Positions 40,553 to 51,654 of a DNA stretch of 64,000 bases are shown here, piece by piece. Position 1 is the first letter of the stretch; the number at the start of each line of letters is the position of its first letter. The notes under the pieces were generated by a model that worked only from the letters and a program-made list of their open reading frames with translations, did no database searches and was not told the DNA's origin. Source of the stretch: Dermatophagoides farinae (Eukaryota; Arthropoda; Arachnida; Sarcoptiformes; Pyroglyphidae); assembly GCF_024713945.1 (NCBI RefSeq), contig NC_134677.1, forward strand, positions 5,397,001 through 5,461,000, read 5' to 3'. Position numbers and translations under genes: made by a program.

Positions 40553-41201
40553 CTGTTGCTTTAATGGTATTTGTTGATAATGTTATTGCTATTGTCACTA
40601 ACTCGATGAAAAACATTCGATCCCAAAAACACTATACTGACAACATTAAAAATTGATTCGATCACTTTGATAGTCGTCGACACAATGATCAAGAATTTTT
40701 TCTCTTCACCATCGTCATCATCATCATCATCATTCAAGACGACAGTTTTCATTTTCGCCATCTATTATAAACAAGGTATAAATGAAATTCCACAAGATTT
40801 CTTAGTCATCGAGAGGGAGAAAAATATTTTTAATAATAATAATCACTTAACTTTATTCATTATTAATAATTTTTTATTGAAAAAAATAGATGAAAATCCA
40901 CATTGGAATGTCAATTGTTCACATTGTTAGACATGTCCAACATCATCATATCATATATTATATAAAATGATAATGATCCAAATTCCTCAAACACAATGAA
41001 TTTCGATTTTATGGAAGGGGAAGAAAACAAGAATAATATAAAAGTTTAGTTTATTTTACATTTTGCCCTCTCATCTAAGAAAATGATTTTGTATTATCTG
41101 TAATGAATCTCACCACTCATTTAGGAATTTCATGATCATAAAAAATCTCCATATATACAAGTTTAATTTAGACTCAATTTATATTATAAAAAAAAATTAT
41201 T
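40553..41201. other. Spacer between Tbh and PPIL4
   Basis: This holds the Tbh 5' region and the PPIL4 3' flank, which has a minus-strand AATAAA (TTTATT at 41050-41055). A 66-codon ATG frame at 40561-40761 on the minus strand ends 8 bp before the Tbh start and could be an upstream ORF if the 5' UTR reaches that far. Confidence 0.45.
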
Positions 41202-42578
41202 CTATGATCGATGATGATGGCAACGTTTACGATAATCATCATCATCATCATAATCGCGATAGTATCGATGTTGACCAGATGAATGTTTCCGGACGTTTTT
41301 ACTATCTCTCATAGAATCTCTATGATGATCATCTCGTCTTCGTTTTCTTGAATCTTCTCGATGATCCCTTTGATTTCGTTTATCGTTTATCGGCTCCTTA
41401 TAACGCGATTGATAATTTTGATGGCTTCTTTTATCATTTTTTGATGTCAATGAATGTACATACTGCAACGACTTGGCTTGATTTCGACTTTGACAATGGT
41501 TCTCCTCATCATCTATAAAAGTGACACCACGACCTTTCCCTCGCCTGTAAAAAACAAATCAAATTTAATTTTTTTTTTATTTATATCAGACTTTTACTAA
41601 CCATTTTATTTTGGAAACAGATTGACTAAAATCGACATGAATTCGACGGTCATCAATCAGAACATTGTCCATTTTGAAATAAGCTTTTTCACAATCTTCT
41701 TTACGGTCAAATTCAATAAATCCGTACTGCAGCGATTCATCCGTTTTCTGATCTTTGATTATTTCACAGCTTAGAATTTTTCCGAATCTTGAAAATATAA
41801 TTTCAAGATCTTCTTCCCTGGTAACTGGATTTAATTTACAAACAAAAAGAACATTTTCCGGTGGTTTAATATCTGCATCTGGTATATCACCGATCATTTC
41901 CAAAACCAGAGCACGTTGTTTTGCTTCTTTATCTCTTAATTCTTCTTCAACTTCTTCTGTAGTTTTACCATCTTCCACTACCTCTTCACAGATTCCGATT
42001 CGATCAGAATTAATCAATTCTTCAAGGTTAGTTCTCGGTGATTCTGATGGTATGTTTAAACCAGCAATACCAGGAAAAGGGTCATCAAGAATTACTGTAT
42101 GAGTGATCATTATATCCTGGTAAGGACGATGATTATCATCACAGATTGTATCATTCAATTTTACTAGCACATCATTACCTTCGGTAATTTCGCCGAAAAC
42201 AGTATGAACATTATCCAGATAATTCAATGAGTCGCAAAGTGTGAAAAAAAATTGTGATCCATGTAAATTTTCACCGTTATTCACCATGGATATGAGGCCA
42301 AGACGATCATGTTTCAGTTTTGGTTTCTTTTCCGCTTCTATAAATCGTGATTGTTGGTCCGAACCACTAACTAATGAATAAACAGATTGGCCACCAGTAC
42401 CGGTACCGGATGGATCTCCTGTTTGTGCGATAAAATCACGTTGAACAAAATGGAATGCACAATTGTTATAATATTTCATTTGGCAAAGTTTGAGAAAATT
42501 TTTGGATGTCATAGGACGTTGTTCGATATATAGATCGACTGTTATATCGCCGATTGTCGTTTCGATTACAACAGACAT
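41202..42578 (-). CDS. PPIL4: Peptidyl-prolyl cis-trans isomerase-like 4
   Basis: Exon 1 (42578-41602) and exon 2 (41544-41202) join through a GTTAG donor and CAG acceptor, completing the Trp codon of KIKW, to give 439 residues; human PPIL4 has 492. An N-terminal cyclophilin domain (about 1-165; [31 protein letters not shown]) is followed by an acidic linker and an RRM at about 242-318 (VLFVCKL as RNP2, YGFIEF as RNP1). The C-terminal exon is Arg/His/Asp-rich like the RS-type tail of the family. It is a nuclear cyclophilin linked to the spliceosome. The RNP and post-RRM residues are almost identical to other animals. Divergent from CTPS across 459 bp. Confidence 0.97.
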
Positions 42579-43037
42579 TATTTCTTTATCGTTTCCGAAT
42601 TGATAATTTTTGAAACTAAATCAGCGAATATCATCATCATCATAAACACATAATGCACTTAAAATCATGTGATCCGATACGTGGTTTATGAATTAGTTGG
42701 TCTACGTAAAAAGAAACCGCGCGTGATTTCACAGATCGATCGAAATAAAGTGCGAAGTTTAACAAATGATAGTGTACATCATTTATGAAAATGAAATGGA
42801 ATGTATTTTGGAGGTTAAACTTCTCAATTTTTTCTTAGTGCGCTGTATGAATTGATCACGCTGTCTGAATAAACGATCATTGTTATTCCTAACAACACAT
42901 ATGGTATTGGCGCCGAATTTAAGCTGCTGTAAATCTCGCATTTATCAAATTTGATATCAAATTAATTACTGCATTAACGCATAGGTTTATATTTCAATTT
43001 TTTTGTTCATCAAACGTATCCCAGAATCATCGAAATA
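42579..43037. promoter_or_regulatory. Divergent upstream interval, PPIL4 / CTPS
   Basis: 459 bp shared by the starts of PPIL4 (42578, minus) and CTPS (43038, plus). It is less repetitive than other spacers and contains a palindrome around 42948-42963 (aaatttgatatcaaatt). Bidirectional promoter activity is inferred from the arrangement only. Confidence 0.45.
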
Positions 43038-44899
43038 ATGAAGTATATTCTGGTCACTGGAGGAGTTATCTCTGGTATTGGCAAAGGTGTCGTATCGAGT
43101 TCAATTGGAACATTGTTAAAAAGTATGGGGTTTATTGTGACGGCTATTAAGATTGATCCATATATCAACATTGATGCATCACTGTTTTCGCCGTACGAAC
43201 ATGGCGAAGTTTTTGTATTAGACGACGGTGGAGAAGTCGATCTCGATCTTGGCAATTATGAACGATTTTTAGACATAAAACTACATCGTGATAACAATAT
43301 AACGACTGGAAAAATTTATCAAAAAGTAATTGAAAAAGAACGTCTTGGTGATTATCTGGGAAAAACGGTACAAATCATTCCACATATTACCAATGAAATT
43401 CAAGAATGGGTTGAACGTGTTGCGCAATTACCAGTTACTGAGCCATTGGCTGTTTGTGATGATGGTTCAAATAATCTGTCCGATGAGTCATCCGGACAAG
43501 TGCCCGATATATGTGTTATTGAATTGGGTGGTACTATTGGCGATATTGAAGGAATGCCATTTGTAGAATCGTTTCGACAATTCGCTAGGAAAAAAGGTCC
43601 GGAAAATTTTTGCTGTGTGCACGTAAGTTTATTACCAAAACCTAAATCAACCGGGGAACACAAAACTAAACCGACACAAGTGTCAGTCAAAGAACTTCGT
43701 GCTCTTGGCTTGTCTCCAGATCTCGTAAGTGAAACTATTTTTTTCATTCCATGAGCTAATCCCTATTTTTGATCTAGATTGTTGCCCGAAGTGAAGAACC
43801 CATTGATCAATCTATAAAAGAGAAAATCTCCAACTATTGCCATGTAGATCCAGATCAAGTTATTTGTCTCTGTGATCAAGCATCGATTTACCGTGTGCCT
43901 TTAGTACTGGATCAACAGGGTTTGATTGAATATTTTTCCAAAAAATTCAATTTATCTATTGAGCCTGATCCTTCAAGAAAATTTTTGCATAAATGGCGAC
44001 GCCTTGCCGAACGTCATGATCGTCTTTTGAAAACGATATCAATAGCATTGGTGGGCAAATATACCAAGTTGGAAGACTCATATGCTTCTGTGATTAAAGC
44101 TTTAAATCATGCATCATTGACCATTAATCGAAAGTTACAAATCTTTTATATCGAAGGATCATCATTGGAAGAAACGACAAAGCAACATAACCCATCAGAA
44201 TATTATGAAGCATGGCAACAACTTTGCAAAGCCGATGGATTACTTGTTCCTGGAGGCTTTGGTGGTCGTGGTATCGAGGGAAAAATTCTTGCCATCGAAC
44301 ATGCAAGGCAGAAAAAACAGCCATTTTTAGGAATTTGCCTTGGATTTCAATGTGCTGTTATTGAATTTTGCCGTAACGTACTTGGAATGACAAATGCTGA
44401 ATCACAAGAACAGAATCCGGATGCCAAAGAAAAAGTGGTTGTCGAAATGCCTGAACATAACGGTGGAAATCTTGGTGGTACAATGCGCGTTGGTCGACGA
44501 GAAACAATCTTTGTCCATAAGGATTCTATTCTTTATCGGCTTTATAATCCGAAGAATGATCGTGTGTACGAACGACATCGTCATCGATATGAAGTAAATA
44601 TCGATATGCTTGATCGATTGGAAAAAGCTGGAATGCGATTCGTAGGAAAAGACACAACCATGCTACGTATGGAAATCATGGAACTACGTGATCATCCCTA
44701 TTTTGTGGGCGTACAATTTCATCCGGAATACACTTCCCGGCCATTAAAACCATCAATTCCATATCTGGGTTTGTTGTTAGCTTCGGCCCAAAAGCTCGAC
44801 ACATATCTGGCACGAATAGAATCACCAATCTCAAATAGTGACAATGATGTTTCGGATAGTGATTCGACTGATTCAATTGTCGTTGTCAAATCTAAGTGA
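43038..44899 (+). CDS. CTPS: CTP synthase
   Basis: Exon 1 (43038-43724) and exon 2 (43778-44899), joined through GTAAG/TAG, give 602 residues (human CTPS1: 591). The enzyme makes CTP from UTP, ATP and glutamine. The N-terminal synthase domain has the P-loop region [12 protein letters not shown] and [19 protein letters not shown]. The C-terminal class I glutaminase has the nucleophile Cys416 in GICLGFQ and His544/Glu546 in [11 protein letters not shown]. Two deviations are visible: the usual IDAGTxSP reads IDASLFSP, and about 15 extra residues (a Ser/Asp/Asn-rich loop) precede [10 protein letters not shown]. The C-terminus is Ser/Asp-rich, where animal enzymes are phosphorylated. AATAAA is at 44973. 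PBDC1 starts 197 bp downstream on the same strand. Confidence 0.97.
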
Positions 44900-45096
44900 T
44901 ATATAGGTTTTTATTTTGTCTAACATTTGTTATTAGAATTCAGTATTTTGAAATTAATATAATAATATCATAAATAAATAAATTACTTGAATTGTATAAA
45001 CTGTGCACTGTGTAAATTTTTGTGATTTTTACACGTGTTTGGGTTTTTTGTAATTAGTTAGATTTCAATTGATCTCGTCGTTCATCATCGTTGAAA

Positions 45097-45708
45097 ATGT
45101 CTCAATCCAATAGCTCCCAGGACAAAAGCCAGGCACAAGTGAATGAAATGCCTGGAGAATCAACTCAACAAAACTCAGAATCAGACAAACCAGAACTTTC
45201 GATTGGAGAGATTCTTTGTAGACCTGCAGAAGAATTTGGCAATGATCCTACTATTGAAATTGCTTGGATGTCGACAGCTATTCGCCACATGGAAGCCTAT
45301 TACAAATTGATTACTTCAATAAAAACTTCCGATTTGATTCGATTGACACAGAATGATGACTATATTTATGAAGAGTTTCGAAAACAATTCCCAGATTTGA
45401 AAGTAGAATCACTGACAGAAGAAATGATCAAATCGAATGAAGGTAAGTGATATTGAAGCTTAGTTGAATCTCTCATAATGTTATTGCATTTATTATGAAA
45501 AGCCAAAGAACAATGGCGAGAATTCTGCATCAAAATGAAAGACAAAACTGAAGATTTTAATTTCGCCACATTGATGCGATTAAATTCTCATTCCGATTAT
45601 AAAGAAGAAAATACAATTGTTGTACCACGTGCTCAATTTTTGGCAATTGAAGTTGCTCGTAATCGTGAAGGCCATAATACTGATTTGCCACCAATCATTC
45701 AAGAGTGA
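45097..45708 (+). CDS. PBDC1: PBDC1 (polysaccharide biosynthesis domain-containing 1)
   Basis: Exon 1 (45097-45442) and exon 2 (45503-45708) give 183 residues, with GTAAG donor and AAG acceptor. After a Ser/Gln/Glu-rich N-terminus the conserved domain covers about 45-178: EIAWMSTAIRHMEAYYKLI, DDYIYEEFRKQFP, EQWREFCIKMKDKTEDFNF and ENTIVVPRAQFLAIEVARNR. The family is conserved from yeast (YPL225W) to human and has been linked to chaperoning nascent translation factor; the annotated name is historical. ATG 45097 is chosen because no earlier in-frame ATG exists. Only 77 bp separate its stop from the DALRD3 ATG. Confidence 0.93.
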
Positions 45709-45785
45709 TTCTCGCGTTCTTTTATTTTAATTTGTGAATAATTTGACTTTTCTCTGTTCTTTTACATTAACTTTTCATCACCATA

Positions 45786-47275
45786 ATGTTTCAATTAATT
45801 AAAACTTTTCTTGACCAACTTTTGTCGTCAATTAATCTTTTCGCTCGTTATCATCGTGTCCCAGCCTCACCTTGCCATTTCAGAAATTCTTTATTTTCCA
45901 TACATATTAATGATACCGATTCACCTGTTAAACAATTCACAATCGAATGTGAGTGGCGAACATCCTCAAAACAATCGTTCGACATTCGATTATCGTTTCG
46001 TAATCATCATCTTCGTTCATGGTGGCCTTTATTATCAAATTTAGAAATTGAATTGCGAAAAATTTCTGAAGAGTTCATTTTACCTATATCATTTATAACT
46101 CGATCATTGAATGCATTGGATATTCAACTTGATCGTCCAACTGTTTTTTCTCGATTATTAAATGATTCCACATTTGATATCGGTAATCGGTTTTTATCAT
46201 CATTCGATACACATTTTGATCAGATTGTTTTAATCAAATTAAAACCAAAATCTACAAATTATTTTAATCAACGAAGATCTGAACTTTTAGTTCATGCAGT
46301 CGAGAATTTCGTTTCACTTACTCAAGCAAAAATTATTCAATCACATGAATTTGATAAATTCCTTGCATCTCTCAAAGCATCAGAAGCCAGCTTAAGTGAA
46401 TCTTGCATATATTTTCAACTGATACATTCTTACTTGTTCGAAAGTTTAAAGTTTGATGACAAAATCATTGATAAAGTTTGTGTGATCATCACCACTCTTG
46501 AAAATGAATCTTATCATGTTGATTCTTGCCAACGTTTATTTAGTGAAAAATTACCAAATATTACATTGAAGGTGATTAAAATAGGAAACGTTCTCAATAC
46601 TGATCATTTTAATCATATTCATTCTTATGATCAATTCAAACATTGTCTAGAAGAGAATGATTTTATTGACAGTGAACAAGTTTCTCAAGGTAGGTAATAA
46701 AATTCAATATTTAAAAAGAAAGGCTAACAATGGATTTAGAGAATTTAGATTCAATCGTTAAAACAATGGAACTGTGGACACTACTTTCACCATATCCTAA
46801 TAAGGCATTAAGTTTGAGAAACCTTGAACAATTCAGATCAAAATATAATCAATCAATATTCGTTCATTATAATTTAGCAAGAATCCAATCGATTGTGGAA
46901 AAATTTCGCTTAAATTTTTCCCGTGACATCAAAATCGATGCAAATTTTATGCTGCTATCAAACGAATTCGAATGGACAATTTTGTGGATTTATATGGTTC
47001 GTCTGCAAGCAATGAACGAAACTCTTATTGAAGAGATCTTTCATCGTTATCAAACGACATTTAATTCTATTAGCAAAATAATTGTCACTATTGATCAATT
47101 ATGTCATCAATTCAGTAGATATTATCGTAGCATTCGAATTTTGTTACCCGATTCTAGCGATAAACATCTGGAGCCACTCATCGCAACACGTGTGGAATTT
47201 TGCAGCAAAATTCGAAAACAGATTCAATTCTATTTTCATCAATCATTTCGAATCAAAACCATAGATAAAATTTGA
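45786..47275 (+). CDS. DALRD3: DALR anticodon-binding domain protein 3
   Basis: Exon 1 (45786-46689) and exon 2 (46740-47275) give 479 residues. The C-terminal exon carries the DALR helical bundle as in class I arginyl-tRNA synthetases, with FVHYNLARIQSIVEKF (family pattern YNxARLxxI) and the terminal YYRSIRILLP...ATRVEFCSKIRKQIQFY block. The N-terminal ~300 residues are divergent and have no synthetase HIGH or KMSKS motif. Human DALRD3 binds arginine tRNAs and partners METTL2 for 3-methylcytosine formation; that role is inferred here. The short gap behind PBDC1 contains no AG-terminated acceptor. An AATAAA lies at about 47346. Confidence 0.85.
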
Positions 47276-48157
47276 ACTTTCTTATCTTCTTTCTTTCTTT
47301 TCTTTATTTTTATAACGAAACGTACTTTTTTATAACTTGTGTAATAATAAAATTGAAACGAAACTTCAATGAATACCATACTTTAGCCACGAATTGCATT
47401 TGAGTGTTCCTATGTATAAACACGTGCCCGTTTTCATTTCTACTTGAGTGGCAATTAGCAACAAAATTGTTATGAAAATGATGCCATTAAAATTATCCCA
47501 ATATATCGCAATCAAAAAAGAAATGCGGGAACAAAAATGTAAGAAAAAAACTAGAATGAAATCGTTTCTGATATCGATATGGCGATGGATTACCACAGGA
47601 TTTCATCATCATCATGGTCACTCGAGTTGGAATGCGTTAGAATCGAAGAAAAATAGCATTTTTCTCAAATAAACTAATAATGACAACGGGTGGAAATTCG
47701 ATTCGAAACAATCAGAATCAATGTCTTATCTATCAGATGAAAAAAAATCATAAGAATCATAATTTGACTTTATTATTTATGCCAATTTCGATTATATACA
47801 TCATATTCATTCAATATTTGCAATGTAAAATGTTTACTATTCGGTTTTTTCGGTTTCGTCCAATACGAATTTTGTAATCGTCTCTTTCCATTAAGATTTG
47901 GATTTGGATGTAGATTTTTTTTCGTTCTTGTCCAATAAAATTACATTTTTACAATTTCGAATTTTGAGTTTCAATGTATGAATTTGGCAACCGAAAGTAT
48001 GTACAACACGCGCACACTCTCTTTTTCCTCTTTTTTGAGTTGACATTATTTCTGCTCGCTCAACATATTTTTTCGATCCTGAAGTCCAAAGTTAGAATCT
48101 GACCGAGGTTTTAATCTAAAATTTATTTTGAATCAAGAAAAATATAAATTTAAAAAC
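47276..48157. other. Spacer DALRD3 / V-ATPase H
   Basis: Contains the DALRD3 3' UTR and the upstream region of the V-ATPase gene. The small frames on both strands are Ile/Phe/Lys/Asn-biased and lack splice support; I see no gene. Confidence 0.45.
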
Positions 48158-50117
48158 ATGACCGATGTATCATCACGTTTGGAACGTGTCATGTCCAATG
48201 AAAGCGACATCAAAGGTAATTTAACTGTTGTGAATTTGTGGTGGATAAAAAAAACTCCCATTTTTACATAAACATAGTTGCTGTCGCTGCCACATCGTTG
48301 TTACATCAAAAAGCCAACGATATTCGTCAAAAATGTATTTCCTGGCAATCATATCATTCTTCTCAAATGATTTCCGATCGTGATTTTAAATTCATCACGA
48401 CATATGAAAAAGTGACTGCCGATAATCGTGCTGAATTCGTGCAGCAACATTCAATGGAAATGGCAGAAACATTTTTGACAATGTTGTCTACGGTTTCAAA
48501 AGATGAAACGATCCAGTATATACTTTGCTTGATTGATGAATTGTTCTTGGAGGATCGAAATCGTGTAGAAATTTTTCACACTTATTGCTCGAAACGTAAA
48601 GATGCATTATGGAAACATTTTTTTCCGTTGATATTAAGAGATGACGAATTCATTCAGAATATGGTCTGTATCATCACTAATTAATTTATTTGATCAATTT
48701 TTAACTGTTTTTTTTGCTAGACTGCTCTTTTAATCGCAAAAAGCGCTTGTTGGAGTGTCAAAAATCGGCTAGAATCGGGCGATCTAACTCTTTATTTAAA
48801 TTGGCTAATCGAACGAGTTAAAGCGGTAATATCATATTGACTATTATTATTCTATTCACTTGGTTGATTAATAATTTTGTTCCATTATACAGAACACTGA
48901 ATATATTCAAACGATTGCCCGATGTTTGCAGTTGATGTTACGCATCGATGAATACCGCGAAGCATTCGTTAATCTCAATGGGTTGACAGCCATTTTCGAT
49001 GCATTTGGAAATTGTAGCAATTTCCAAATTCAATATCAGCTGATATTTTGTGTATGGATTTGTACATTCGATAAGAATTTAGTACTGAAAATGAATCGAT
49101 ACAATGCAATTCCAAAGCTGGCTGACATTCTTTCTGAATCGATCAAAGAAAAAGTCATTCGAATGATATTGGCCACATTTCGAGTACGTTTTTTATACGA
49201 ATACGAGTTTTTGTATGATGAATTTAAAAAAAAAAATTCCATTTCAATTGACAAGATGATGGATAACTCCTAGTTGCTTGAAATTTTTATGATAGCAAAC
49301 ACCAAAAACTGATTTAATGAGTCTGATTTTTTATTGTCAATTTTTTTTTAATTTTTAATCATTCTATTCATCTATTTGCGTCACAAAAGTTGATTTTTAT
49401 TTTTGTTTTTTACAACGCCAACAGAATATGATCGAAAAACCTGCCGAAGAGCCTGAAATCGCCCGTGAAAATGCCATTACATTAGTCCAGTGTAAAGTTC
49501 TTAAACATCTAGAAATTCTTCAACAATCTGGCCAGAAATTTGATGATCCTGATATTAAAGATGATATCGATTTCTTGTATCAAAAACTCCAAGAATCAAT
49601 TCAAGATTTATCATCGTTTGATGAATATTCTACTGAAGTTCGGTCAGGACGACTGGAATGGTCCCCGGTACATACTACTGAAAAATTTTGGCGTGAAAAT
49701 GCTGCCCGTTTAAACGAGAAAAACTATGAATTATTGAAAATATTGATTCGATTATTAGAAGCATCTAACGAACCAATGGTTTTGTCTGTAGCTGCACATG
49801 ATATCGGTGAATATGTTCGCCACTATCCAAGAGGTAAAGTGTAAGTATAATAAAGGAAAAATAATTGTTTTTCCAAAGAAAATTATTTTATTCAAATTAA
49901 TGAATCAATCAAAATTTAAAGGGTAATTGAAAATCTTCATGGCAAAGAATTGGTCATGCATCTTTTGTCACATGAAGATGCAAACGTTCGATATGAAGCA
50001 TTACTATGCGTGCAAAAATTAATGGTGCAAAATTGGGAATATCTTGGTCGGCAATTGGAAAAAGAAGGCAAAAAAGATAACACCACATCTAAAAAGAAAG
50101 AAGTATCAGTCAAGTAG
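48158..50117 (+). CDS. ATP6V1H: V-type proton ATPase subunit H
   Basis: Six exons (48158-48215, 48278-48663, 48721-48825, 48893-49183, 49425-49840, 49922-50117) join in frame to 483 residues, the same length as the human subunit. Subunit H is the regulatory, all-helical (HEAT/armadillo-like) part of the V1 sector that couples and inhibits V-ATPase on lysosomes and secretory vesicles. Conserved blocks include [65 protein letters not shown] and [16 protein letters not shown]. The variable loop before the ARCLQLML block is shorter than in vertebrates. The donor of exon 2 is GTCTGT, unlike the GTAAG/GTAAT/GTACG of the others, but required by homology. ENOPH1-like follows 298 bp downstream. Confidence 0.96.
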
Positions 50118-50415
50118 ACTTTCGTCACATTCCATCTATCATGATATTAACCAAGAATATTTAATTAATTGTTCATGTTCATAATTTGATTATCAAATTC
50201 AATTTTGTTTGTTAGTTCATTGTTGTTCATTCATGTTCTAGTCTGGGTTTGTTCAAAAAAGAAATTTTTTGAAATTTGAATTCAATTTTAGAATTTTTTG
50301 CATGATTTATAAATATGATTTTACGATAAAATTTTAATTTCGTTATTTGTGTTGTATGTTTGTGTGAGTGTGTCTGATTGTTCTATCCGTGTGTGTTTAT
50401 TTGTTCACAACGACG

Positions 50416-51654
50416 ATGGGACCCATCAAAGTACGAAAACCACAGGCCATATTTTTTGATTTATCCGGTACGGCAACCAAATCTTATTTCATGGATAGTA
50501 TACTATTTCCATATATTAAATTAAATTGTACAACATATCTACATAATAATTGGGATAATCCAGTATTACAACGTGATATTGAATTGTTGCGTAAACAATC
50601 CCGTGAAGATGGTGGACCAATTGTGGCAGATGCTGATTCTGATAAACGTGAGATTCAAAAAACTATTCTTCAGTATGTAACGAAATGTTTGGATGAATTA
50701 CGTGATAATTCTGCTATCAATATTTTTCGATTACATATGTGGTTTGATGGTTATCATAGAGATAAGATTGAAACACCCGTTTATTCAGATGTTGCTATTC
50801 AGATTAAACATTGGCGTATTACACAGAATATTAAGTTATTTGTGTTAAGTAATGGCTGGATTGAGGCAACTAAACGATTTATGGCTAAAACAAATCATGG
50901 TGATCTTAACCTATTGATCGATGGTCATTTTGATAATACTATTGGTCCTTTGGATGATCCAGAAACATTTAAAATTGTTTGTAGGAAAATCAATATAGCA
51001 CCCGAACATGTTTTATTTCTAACAAAATCGGTATCCGAATGTAATGCTGCTAAAGAGGCCGGTTTAAATGCTATACTTGTCATGACACATCGTCGTGATT
51101 TAGCCCGTTTGAATACATTAACTGATGAGCAAAGACAGCAATTAATCTATATTCGATCATTCAATGAAATAACATTCATTGGTGATAACGACAATACTAT
51201 GCCAAAGTCAAAAGCTGTCTCTTCGGCTGGTAGCTCTCATGGATCATCTTGCAATACAACATCATCCACATCGCCCACAATGTCTAATGCATTCGCTCCA
51301 GGAAGCCAAAAACATTCAACCAGTTCACAAAGCAATCAACATTCTACAAGTGTTGAAACTGTATCGAGTAAACATTCTACATCATCACAGTGCTCATCCT
51401 CATCATCTTCAGCATCAAACAATAAAAGTTTAGCGAAATCATCATATCATTCATCCGAACAATCAGCCTCTACTGAATATCGACTAGGGAACAGTAAAAC
51501 ATCTAACATTTCAAGCCAAGGTAGCCAGCAAATATCATCATCTTCATCCGGACTTTCTAACAATTCTTCAGCCTTTTCCGCCTCTTCATCAGCATCAGCA
51601 TCATCTACACAAAAATCGAAACAATCATCAACACAAGGTTCGAGAAAACATTAG
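50416..51654 (+). CDS. Degenerate enolase-phosphatase E1-like protein
   Basis: A single intronless exon encodes 412 residues. Residues 9-257 follow enolase-phosphatase E1 (MtnC/ENOPH1, HAD fold, methionine salvage): ILFPYI, IELLRKQSREDGGP, HMWFDGY, GHFDNTIG, VLFLT. The nucleophile Asp15 and the motif II Ser145 remain, but the family DxEGT has become DLSGT (Glu to Ser17), the GxK lysine is Leu179, and the FLTD/FLSD aspartate is Lys204. Loss of three catalytic or Mg-binding positions suggests a pseudoenzyme. Residues ~262-412 are a Ser/Thr/Gln-rich disordered tail absent from the family. ATG 50416 is preceded only by non-ATG in-frame codons. The frame is fully open, so this is not a simple pseudogene. 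Confidence 0.85.
   Translation: MGPIKVRKPQAIFFDLSGTATKSYFMDSILFPYIKLNCTTYLHNNWDNPVLQRDIELLRKQSREDGGPIVADADSDKREIQKTILQYVTKCLDELRDNSAINIFRLHMWFDGYHRDKIETPVYSDVAIQIKHWRITQNIKLFVLSNGWIEATKRFMAKTNHGDLNLLIDGHFDNTIGPLDDPETFKIVCRKINIAPEHVLFLTKSVSECNAAKEAGLNAILVMTHRRDLARLNTLTDEQRQQLIYIRSFNEITFIGDNDNTMPKSKAVSSAGSSHGSSCNTTSSTSPTMSNAFAPGSQKHSTSSQSNQHSTSVETVSSKHSTSSQCSSSSSSASNNKSLAKSSYHSSEQSASTEYRLGNSKTSNISSQGSQQISSSSSGLSNNSSAFSASSSASASSTQKSKQSSTQGSRKH

Noticed and set aside
47366-47877. Several 60-75 residue frames after DALRD3
   Set aside because: Composition is Ile/Phe/Lys/Asn-biased as in non-coding DNA here, and they overlap on both strands.
49184-49273. Extension of V-ATPase H exon 4 past 49183
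   Set aside because: Homology resumes exactly at the acceptor at 49425, so this stretch is intron.
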